This document shows, piece by piece, positions 1 through 6,203 of a stretch of DNA of 20,079 bases. Positions within the stretch are counted from its first letter, which is position 1. Each line of letters starts with the position of its first letter. The position numbers were made by a program, and so were the translations under genes. The notes under the pieces are model-generated. The model ran no database searches and was not told the origin of the DNA. It worked only from the letters and a program-made list of their open reading frames with translations. The DNA is taken from NCBI RefSeq assembly GCF_022712295.1, contig NZ_JALAGT010000208.1:1-20079 (forward strand). Reading direction: 5' to 3'. This DNA is from Galactobacter sp. (GTDB lineage Bacteria; Actinomycetota; Actinomycetes; Actinomycetales; Micrococcaceae).

Positions 1-79
1 CTCCGCAGCAGGCTTGACGGAACCAATGAGCTTGAATGCCTTCATGAAAGCCGGCTTCAAGGCCGCTGTCGTAGCGTGA
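1..79 (+). other. Ambiguous gene fragment at the left edge
   Basis: Two readings are open to the window edge. On the plus strand a frame runs in from outside and stops at TGA 77-79, with C-terminal residues MSLNAFMKAGFKAAVVA. On the minus strand an ATG at 45 opens a frame (MKAFKLIGSVKPAAE) that leaves the window. Neither has a clear ribosome binding site or a recognisable family. A weak inverted repeat at 96-115 (arms CACCTCC / GGAGGTG) could terminate a plus-strand gene ending at 79. The two readings cannot be separated without the flanking sequence. Confidence 0.25.
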
Positions 80-327
80 GACGTCACGGCGGACGCACCT
101 CCTCAGGTGGAGGTGTTGCAACCACCACTGGAGCCCGCCGTACTCACACCCCAGTGAGCACCGACGTTGTGCTTTTCTGCCGTAATTGCGGCTTTGCAAG
201 GACCTCGACCACAGCGTGATACCCATCTCACCGTCTCACATCTTGAGACCATGCGATCACAGTGCGGACAACAGGCGTACTTTTGAACGTAGCAATTCAT
301 CTACGTAAACCGTAAGGTCACCAAGTC
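80..327. other. Leader region before the MFS transporter gene
   Basis: No convincing gene was found. A minus-strand frame at 103-300 would encode 65 cysteine-rich residues (pairs CPHC and CGRGPC) with roughly half of its third positions A or T, unlike the flanking genes. It lacks a clear Shine-Dalgarno, so it is left as a possibility only. Ahead of the transporter there is a TANNNT-type -10 (TACTTT, 278-283) without a good -35. An inverted repeat follows at 287-306. Confidence 0.4.
287..306. promoter_or_regulatory. Inverted repeat, candidate operator of the transporter gene
   Basis: ACGTAG (287-292) and CTACGT (301-306) are perfect inverted arms separated by 8 bases. The site lies 21 bases before the start codon and just after a possible -10 (TACTTT, 278-283), so a bound repressor would cover the presumed transcription start. 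No regulator gene is adjacent. The operator role is inference. Confidence 0.35.
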
Positions 328-1715
328 ATGTCCACCACCGCACCCGCCCGGGAAGGCTCAGCGCACGATCCGCTGAAGGTTCCGCGCTCCCGGGTCATCC
401 TGGCGTCCCTGATCGGGACGACCATCGAGTTCTACGACTTCTACGTCTACGCCACTGCGGCCGTTGCCGTGTTCCCCGCCCTGTTCTTCGCAGGCGACGG
501 TGGAGACAACACCGCACTGCTGGCCTCCATGGCCACCTTCGGTGCAGCCTTCGTGGCCCGCCCCGTGGGCTCCCTGATCTTCGGTCACTACGGCGACCGG
601 ATCGGCCGCAAGGCCACCCTGATCGGCGCACTGCTGACCATGGGTATCGCGACCTTCATCATCGGCTTGCTGCCCACCTACCAGCAGATCGGCATCTGGG
701 CTCCGGCCATGCTGACCATCATGCGCTTCTGCCAGGGCCTCGGCCTGGGCGGCGAGTGGTCCGGCGCTTCGCTGCTGGCCACCGAGTACGCGGACAAGAA
801 GAAGCGTGCCTTCGCCGGCATGTGGCCCCAGTTGGGTGCCCCGATCGGCTTCCTGATGGCCAACGGCTTCATGCTGCTGCTGACCAACTGGTTCGACTTC
901 GATTCCCAGCTGCACGGCACCGACCACGCCTTCCTGGTGTGGGGCTGGCGCCTGCCCTTCCTCTTCTCCATCGTGATCGTGGCCATCGGCCTCTGGGTCC
1001 GTTTCAAGCTGGAGGAGACTCCAGTCTTCCAGCAGGCCGTGAAGGAAGACAAGAAGGTCAAGGCCCCCATCGCCGAGGTCTTCAAGACCTCGTGGGTGCA
1101 GCTCATCCAGGGCACCTTCATCATGTTGGCCACCTACGTGCTCTTCTACCTGATGACCACGTGGATCCTGTCCTTCGGTACCGGCGCACTGAAGATCCAG
1201 TACAAGGACTTCCTGGTCATCCAGCTGATCACCATCGTGCTCTTCGGCCTGTTCGTGCCGGTTTCCGGCTGGGTCGCTGACAAGTGGGGCCGCCGCTCCT
1301 CGCAGCTGGTCATCACCACGGCCATCGCCCTGTTCGGCCTGACGTTCGCCGTCATGGATCCCTCCAACGTGGGCACCGGCTCCGGCGCCAACACCGGCCT
1401 GATCATCACCTTCATGGCTGTTGGCATGATGCTGATGGGGCTGACCTTCGGTTCGATGTCCGCGATCTTGCCCGAGCTCTTCCCCACCAACGTGCGGTAC
1501 ACGGGCTCCGGCATCGCCTACAACGTCTCCTCGATCCTGGGTGCCGCGCTGACTCCGTTCGTGGCGGTGTTCCTGACGGACAAGTGGGGCGTGTACATGG
1601 TGGGTCTGTACCTGACCTTCGCGGCAGTGCTGACCATCATCGCCCTGTTCTTCTCCCCGGTGACCACCACCCGGGTCCTGGCCCCCCTCGGCCCTGGGGG
1701 GCATCCAAGGCCTAG
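328..1715 (+). CDS. MHS-family MFS transporter, 3' end probably frameshifted
   Basis: Proton-coupled major facilitator of the metabolite:H+ symporter type (relatives carry dicarboxylates, shikimate, citrate or betaines); the substrate here is unknown. Visible are the family N-terminus GTTIEFYDFYVY (about residues 30-41), the loop 2-3 signature GHYGDRIGRKATL (86-98), the QGLGLGGEWSGA segment near 135-146 and about twelve hydrophobic segments. The start ATG at 328 has AAGG about ten bases upstream. The literal frame stays open to 1959, but residues after about 450 turn into Arg/Pro/His-rich sequence that crosses a hairpin and runs antisense into the next gene. One extra base in the C tract (1682-1687) or G tract (1696-1701) would give a short tail ending GASKA at TAG 1713-1715, immediately before the hairpin. 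I therefore place the natural end there. A literal call would be 328-1959. Confidence 0.85.
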
Positions 1716-1757
1716 CGGCGGGGGGCGGGCTTTCGTACGAAAGCCGGCCCCGCGCCG
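1716..1757 (+). terminator. Imperfect hairpin right after the transporter gene
   Basis: A 21-base-arm inverted repeat centred at 1736/1737 (core GGCTTTCGTACGAAAGCC) has mismatches only at 1727/1746 and 1721/1752. It starts one base after the TAG at 1713-1715. There is no T tract behind it, so it may act as a terminator, an mRNA 3' stabiliser, or both. Its position supports the gene ending at 1715 rather than 1959. Confidence 0.6.
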
Positions 1758-1792
1758 TTCGGCAGCCTTGCACCCAACACACCTTCCGGTGC

Positions 1793-1846
1793 GAAAACAC
1801 ACGCGTCGGTGTGGATCAGCTGATCCGCACCGACGCGTGTGTTTTC
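1793..1846. terminator. Bidirectional terminator: 54-bp near-perfect palindrome
   Basis: The two 27-base arms pair at every position except one T/G pair (1812/1827), with no loop base. The centre is GGATCAGCTGATCC and the ends are GAAAA / TTTTC, so each strand ends its stem with a run of T. It lies between a plus-strand gene and the convergent phosphoribosyltransferase gene, the expected place for a shared intrinsic terminator. The right arm's ACCGACGCGTG (1829-1839) recurs at 1849-1859. Confidence 0.85.
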
Positions 1847-1883
1847 ATACCGACGCGTGGGCGCAGCGGCGAGGCAGTATGGG

Positions 1884-2387
1884 TCAGGGGTTGGGGGTCA
1901 CCGGCTCCTCATCGGACCATGGGAACACGATCCACTCATCCGTGCGCTTCCAAACGTAGTCCGGGTCGATCACCGAGACCGGCTTGGCGTAGATGACGGC
2001 GGACTTGCACTCCGCGCCCTGCTCCTCCAGCAGCTCCAGGACCAGCTTCAGGGTGCGGCCGGAGTCGGCCACATCGTCGACGACCAGCAGCTTCTTGCCC
2101 TTGATCGCGTTGGAGTCCAGCAGCGGCTCCAGCAGCACCGGATCCGGAAGAGTCTTGTGCACGTCGGTGTAGAACTCCACGTTGATGGCGTCGGAGAGCT
2201 TCACCCCCAGCGCATACGACAGGTGCCCAGCGGGCAACAGGCCGCCACGGGCCACGGCGATGATGATGTCTGGGACGTAGCCGGAGTCCGCGATCTGCTG
2301 AGCCAGCTCGCGGCCGGCTGAGCCGAAGCGGTCCCAGGTCAGGACCTCCTTCGTGACGAGGTCCTTTGAGTCTGCGTGATAAGCCAT
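1884..2387 (-). CDS. Phosphoribosyltransferase (purine salvage type)
   Basis: Type I phosphoribosyltransferase of 167 residues, expected to join a nucleobase (most likely hypoxanthine, guanine or xanthine) to PRPP in the cytosol. The PRPP-binding loop VVDDVADSGRT is at residues 102-112, and an earlier strand-loop IIIAVARGGLLPAG (41-54) is also typical. The hood that sets base specificity is too divergent to name the substrate; it does not look like a uracil phosphoribosyltransferase. Start ATG at 2387 is preceded by AGGA eight bases away. It lies 27 bases downstream of the LpdA-type gene on the same strand, so the two are probably co-transcribed. The nearby purine nucleoside phosphorylase would supply its base substrate. 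Confidence 0.9.
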   Translation of the reverse strand: MAYHADSKDLVTKEVLTWDRFGSAGRELAQQIADSGYVPDIIIAVARGGLLPAGHLSYALGVKLSDAINVEFYTDVHKTLPDPVLLEPLLDSNAIKGKKLLVVDDVADSGRTLKLVLELLEEQGAECKSAVIYAKPVSVIDPDYVWKRTDEWIVFPWSDEEPVTPNP

Positions 2388-2414
2388 GGGTGGAATCCTA
2401 TGCCGAGGTGAGAA

Positions 2415-3821
2415 TCAGGCGTGCTGGTGCAGGCGGCGCGCGGCCTCGGACACCGAGCCGGACAGCGACGGGTACACCGTGAACGTGTCCGCGAGGTCGT
2501 CCACGTGCAGGCGCTTGTGCACGGCCAACGCCAAGGGGTAGATGAGTTCAGAGGCACGTGGTGCCACGACCACTCCCCCGATCACGGTCCCAGATCCCTT
2601 GCGGGCCAGGATCTTCACGAAGCCGGCCTGCACGTTCATCATCTTGGCGCGCGGGTTGGAGGGTAGCGGGAGGGTGAGGATGTCGGCTTGGTACTTCCCG
2701 TCCGCCACCTGCGCCTCGGTGACGCCCACGGTGGCGATCTCCGGGGAGGTGAAGATGTTGGAGGAGACCTCGTGCAGCTTCAGCGGCGTCACCGTGTCGC
2801 CCATCAGGTGAGCAATAGCGATGCGGCCCTGCATGGCGGCCACGGAGGCCAGGGCGAAGACCCCGGTGCAGTCGCCGGCTGCGTAGATGTTGGGGGCGGT
2901 GGTGCGGGAGACGCCGTCGGTGACGATGTGCCCGGAGTCCTTCAGGCGGACGCCGGCCTCTTCCAGGCCAAGATCCGCGGTGTTGGGGATGGCACCCACG
3001 GCCACGAGGCAGTGACTGCCCTCGATGGTGCGGCCATCAGCCAAGGTGACCACCACGCCGTCGCCGGTATTCTCCACCGCCTGCGCGCGGGCCCGGGAGA
3101 CCACTTCCACACCGTTGGTCTGGAACACGGTCTCCAGCAACTCTGCGGCGTCCTTGTCCTCACCGGGGAGCACGCGGTCGCGGGAGGAGACCAGGGTGAC
3201 CTGGGAGCCCAGCAGGTTGTAGGCGGAGGCGAATTCGGCGCCGGTGACGCCGGAACCGATGACCACCAGGTGTTCCGGGAGCTCGGTCATGGAGTAGAGC
3301 TGCTTCCACGTGAAGATGCGTTCGCCGTCCGGCACCGCGGTGGGCAGCGTGCGGGGGTGGGCGCCCACAGCCAGCAGCACGGCGTCCGCGGGGAGCTCGG
3401 TCACGCCGTTGGTGGTGGTGACCTCGACCCGGTTGGGGCTGAGCAGGCGGCCTCGACCGATCAGCACCTTCACGCCCGCACGCTCCACGGAGGCGCGCGT
3501 GTCGTCCGACTGGGTGTGGGCCAGGTCCATGAGGCGTTCGTTGACGTAGCCCAGGTCGACACGGCCCTCGCCTGCATCCGCGTTGACCATGCGCACGCCG
3601 AGTTCGGCGGAACCGAGCACGCGACGCACCGAGTCCGCGGCGCCGATGAGCGACTTGGAGGGGACCACGTCGGTGAGCACTGCGGAGCCGCCCACCCCGT
3701 TGTCCTCGACGAGGGTCACCTTGGCGCCCAGGTGGGCCGCGACGATGGCGGCCTCATAGCCGCCGGGGCCGCCGCCCAGGATCACGAGACGGGGGGCAGA
3801 AAAATCCACTGAGGTACTCAC
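2415..3821 (-). CDS. lpdA: NAD(P)H-quinone dehydrogenase, LpdA-type flavoprotein
   Basis: Two-dinucleotide-binding FAD enzyme of the flavoprotein disulfide reductase fold, 468 residues from the chosen start. The FAD motif GGGPGGYEAA is at residues 16-25, the NAD(P) motif GSGVTGAEFASA lies mid-protein, the second FAD motif is IYAAGDCTGV, and the C-terminal dimer segment contains YPSLSGSVSEAARRL. The position of the redox disulfide reads GGSAVLTDVVPSK (44-56): both cysteines of true dihydrolipoamide dehydrogenases are replaced. This matches my recollection of mycobacterial LpdA (Rv3303c), a quinone reductase rather than a lipoamide enzyme. The start is GTG 3821 with GGGGGA close upstream. An ATG at 3914 would add 31 residues without family resemblance. 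A 13-bp inverted repeat, TGTGAATCTCACA (3879-3891), lies in its leader. Confidence 0.9.
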   Translation of the reverse strand: MSTSVDFSAPRLVILGGGPGGYEAAIVAAHLGAKVTLVEDNGVGGSAVLTDVVPSKSLIGAADSVRRVLGSAELGVRMVNADAGEGRVDLGYVNERLMDLAHTQSDDTRASVERAGVKVLIGRGRLLSPNRVEVTTTNGVTELPADAVLLAVGAHPRTLPTAVPDGERIFTWKQLYSMTELPEHLVVIGSGVTGAEFASAYNLLGSQVTLVSSRDRVLPGEDKDAAELLETVFQTNGVEVVSRARAQAVENTGDGVVVTLADGRTIEGSHCLVAVGAIPNTADLGLEEAGVRLKDSGHIVTDGVSRTTAPNIYAAGDCTGVFALASVAAMQGRIAIAHLMGDTVTPLKLHEVSSNIFTSPEIATVGVTEAQVADGKYQADILTLPLPSNPRAKMMNVQAGFVKILARKGSGTVIGGVVVAPRASELIYPLALAVHKRLHVDDLADTFTVYPSLSGSVSEAARRLHQHA

Positions 3822-3958
3822 GGTCCCCCATTGTTCCGTATTTTGCGCGTGTGCTGGTGTCGACGCCCGGGTTTGGTTTGTGAATCTCACATGACGGTTT
3901 ATGCCCGACGGCACGGGTCGGGTTCTCCGCGCTCGGCACCAAAGGCGCCACGGGCTTC

Positions 3959-3994
3959 ATCGGCGCCATCGGCGCGATCGGCGCGATCGGCGCC
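3959..3994. repeat. Four tandem 9-bp units
   Basis: ATCGGCGCC, ATCGGCGCG, ATCGGCGCG and ATCGGCGCC follow each other without gaps in the 228-base spacer between the dehydrogenase stop and the LpdA start. Length three times three would keep any reading frame open (Ile-Gly-Ala repeats on the plus strand), but no start codon or ribosome site supports a gene. The units contain the palindromes CGATCG and GGCGCC. Confidence 0.85.
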
Positions 3995-4049
3995 GGACGT
4001 GCCAGCGCCGCTCACACGGCGTCGGGCCTGGGTACCGCCCCGGCGGGGT

Positions 4050-5102
4050 TCAACGGAGCAGGTGCGCCACGACGTCGGCCGTGAAGGACGCGGTGGTGGC
4101 GGTCCCACCCAGATCCGGGGTGGACACACCGGAGGCCAGCACGGCCTCGAAGGCCGCGGTCAAGGCCGTCGCGGCGGCGCTCTCCCCGAGGTGCTCCAGC
4201 ATCATGGACGCCGCCCACAGCGCACCCACGGGGTTGGCGATCCCCTGCCCGGCGATGTCCGGCGCCGAGCCGTGCACGGGCTCGAACATGGACGGGTACT
4301 TGTGCTCGGGGTTGAGGTTCCCGCTTGGCGCGATCCCGATGGAACCGGCCACGCCCGCCACCAGGTCGGAGAGGATGTCGCCGAAGAGGTTGGAGGCCAC
4401 GATGGTGGACAGCGATGTGGGCTTCATGACCACACGAGCGGCGAGAGCGTCGATGAGAACCTTGTCCACGGTGATGTCCGGGGCGTGCTGGGCCACGGTC
4501 TCGGCGACCACCTCATCCCAGAACGGCATGGTGTGGATGATCCCGTTGGACTTGGTGGCGGACACCAGGGTCCCGCCACGCCGCTGAGCCAGGTCTGCGG
4601 CGTAGCTGGCCACGCGGGAGATCCCGGCCCGGGTGAAGACGGCTTCCTGAATGGCGGTCTCCGAGTTGCCGGTGCCGAAGCGCCCGCCCACGGTGGAGTA
4701 CTCACCCTCCACGTTCTCCCGGACCACCACCACGTCCAGGTTCTCCAGTCCGGGTTGGGTTCCTTGCACCCCGGGCAGCAGGCGCATGGGGCGCAGGTTG
4801 ACGTACTGGTCGAACTCGCGGCGGATGGGGATGAGCAGCCCCCACAGGGTGACGTCGTCCGGGACGTCCGGCGTGCCGACCGCGCCGAGGAAGGTGGCGT
4901 CGCCGCTGGCGAGTTGCTCGATGCCGTCCACCGGCATCATCCGCCCCGTGCGGCGATACAGGTCAGAGTTCCAGTCGCGTTCCCGCCAGGTGACGGAGAA
5001 CCCGTGGGTCTCCGCGAGCGTGTTCACGACCCGGACTGCGGATTCGGTCACGTCCACGCCGATCCCGTCGCCGGGGATCGCGTCAATCACATAGGAACTC
5101 AT
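4050..5102 (-). CDS. Tartrate / D-malate dehydrogenase-type beta-decarboxylating dehydrogenase
   Basis: NAD-dependent, metal-dependent oxidative decarboxylase of the isopropylmalate/isocitrate dehydrogenase superfamily, 350 residues. The run WGLLIPIRREFDQYVNLRP (87-105) with VRENVEGEYS (127-136) marks the tartrate dehydrogenase/D-malate branch rather than LeuB. Expected active residues are visible: Arg94, Arg104, Arg128, Tyr135, Lys184 in TKSN, and metal-ligand Asp218, Asp242 and Asp246 (GDILSD). The NAD loop is EPVHGSAPDIAG (274-285). Start ATG 5102 fits the family N-terminus and has AGAAAG upstream; longer starts up to 5237 add unrelated residues. It is divergent from the phosphorylase gene. 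Substrate could be D-malate, tartrate or 3-isopropylmalate-like acids; an MHS transporter 2.3 kb away could import such acids (inference). Confidence 0.88.
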   Translation of the reverse strand: MSSYVIDAIPGDGIGVDVTESAVRVVNTLAETHGFSVTWRERDWNSDLYRRTGRMMPVDGIEQLASGDATFLGAVGTPDVPDDVTLWGLLIPIRREFDQYVNLRPMRLLPGVQGTQPGLENLDVVVVRENVEGEYSTVGGRFGTGNSETAIQEAVFTRAGISRVASYAADLAQRRGGTLVSATKSNGIIHTMPFWDEVVAETVAQHAPDITVDKVLIDALAARVVMKPTSLSTIVASNLFGDILSDLVAGVAGSIGIAPSGNLNPEHKYPSMFEPVHGSAPDIAGQGIANPVGALWAASMMLEHLGESAAATALTAAFEAVLASGVSTPDLGGTATTASFTADVVAHLLR

Positions 5103-5288
5103 CACTGACTTTCTGTTTGTTCGGTTTCCGGTTACGAGGCCGCAGAAGCGGCGGCACACGTATCCCAACTTACGTCCATGCCGCGGTTCCGTGGTGGTGG
5201 CTGCGCATAGGACTGTTCCCAGAGACTGCCCCGTCACAACCCCGAGGACGGGGAATCGGCAGCCCGGGAGTCAGCGGCGGTTCAGCGT

Positions 5289-5302
5289 TAAACTCGTGTC
5301 TG
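5289..5302 (+). promoter_or_regulatory. -10 element and probable leaderless start of the phosphorylase gene
   Basis: TAAACT (5289-5294) fits the actinobacterial TANNNT -10. The GTG at 5302 lies seven bases downstream, exactly where transcription would begin, and no Shine-Dalgarno precedes it. No good -35 is seen. A leaderless mRNA is therefore likely. Confidence 0.45.
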
Positions 5303-6129
5303 TGAGCCAGTTCGAGAATGCAGCCGCCCAGATGCCCCAGCCCTTCGCCGACGCTTCCGCCTCCGCGGCGGCCATTGCCGAGGCCACTGGCGTGCAGAAA
5401 CACGACATCGCCCTGGTGCTCGGCTCCGGGTGGGGTGAGGCCGCCGAGTTGATCGGTGAGACCACCCACACCATTCCCGCCGACCAGCTCCCGGGATTCC
5501 ATGCCCCCGCCGTGGCCGGTCACCCCGGCACCATCCGTTCCATCCTGACGCATGAGGGCAAGCGCGCGCTCGTGATCGCCGCCCGCACCCATTACTACGA
5601 GGGTCGTGGCGTGCGCGCCGTGGCTCACGGGGTTCGCACCGCTGCGGCGGCCGGCTGCGAGACTGTGGTGCTCACCAACGGGTGTGGCGGCCTGCGTGAG
5701 GAGTACGGCGCGGGGTCTCCGGTGCTGATCAGCGACCACCTGAACCTGACCGGCGCCTCCTCCCTGGAGGGCGCCACGTTCGTGGACCTCACGGACCTGT
5801 ACTCGTCTCGCCTCCGCGACATAGCACGCTCGGTTGATTCTTCACTGCCCGACGGCGTGTACGCCCAGTTCCCCGGTCCCCACTACGAGACCCCGGCCGA
5901 GGTGCAGATGGCCAAGACCCTGGGCGCGGACCTGGTGGGCATGTCCACCGCGTTGGAGGCCATCGCCGCCCGTCACGCGGGCCTCGAGGTGCTGGGCATC
6001 TCCCTGGTCACCAACCTGGCCGCGGGCATCTCCCCCGTGCCGCTGAGCCACGCCGAGGTCATCGAGGCCGGCCAGGAGGCCGGACCGCGGATCTCCCGGC
6101 TGCTGGCGGAGATCGTCGCCAAGCTCTGA
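5302..6129 (+). CDS. punA: Purine nucleoside phosphorylase (trimeric class)
   Basis: Cleaves purine (deoxy)ribonucleosides with phosphate to free base and (deoxy)ribose-1-phosphate. About 275 residues, the usual length of the trimeric class. The phosphate loop LVLGSGWGE is near residues 38-46. The central NGCGGLREEYGAGSPVLISD, the base-site YETPAE (expected catalytic Glu) and VTNLAAG (expected base-binding Asn) are all present. GTG at 5296 or 5302 is chosen because upstream codons to 5191 show no family resemblance; 5302 suits a leaderless transcript. First gene of an apparent operon with the mutase and aldolase genes that consume its sugar phosphate. Confidence 0.93.
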   Translation: MSQFENAAAQMPQPFADASASAAAIAEATGVQKHDIALVLGSGWGEAAELIGETTHTIPADQLPGFHAPAVAGHPGTIRSILTHEGKRALVIAARTHYYEGRGVRAVAHGVRTAAAAGCETVVLTNGCGGLREEYGAGSPVLISDHLNLTGASSLEGATFVDLTDLYSSRLRDIARSVDSSLPDGVYAQFPGPHYETPAEVQMAKTLGADLVGMSTALEAIAARHAGLEVLGISLVTNLAAGISPVPLSHAEVIEAGQEAGPRISRLLAEIVAKL

Positions 6130-6203
6130 CGCTCCGCCGCACCGTACTCCGCACCAACCCCACCGTCTTCTCACACCGTCTCCTCAAACCAGGAGGAATC
6201 CAG

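Noticed and set aside
358..1800. Long minus-strand frame opposite the MFS transporter
   Set aside because: Low-complexity Gly/Gln/His/Glu sequence with no family features, fully overlapping a clear transporter gene.
3879..3891. TGTGAATCTCACA as a CRP/GlxR-type site
   Set aside because: The arms match but the spacer is three bases instead of the six required between TGTGA and TCACA; kept only as a generic inverted repeat in the LpdA leader.
3959..3994. CRISPR-like array from the short repeats
   Set aside because: Units are nine bases and contiguous with no spacers.
3831..5108. Long plus-strand frame opposite the tartrate/D-malate-type dehydrogenase
   Set aside because: Repetitive Gly/Arg/His sequence mirroring the dehydrogenase codons; no ribosome site.
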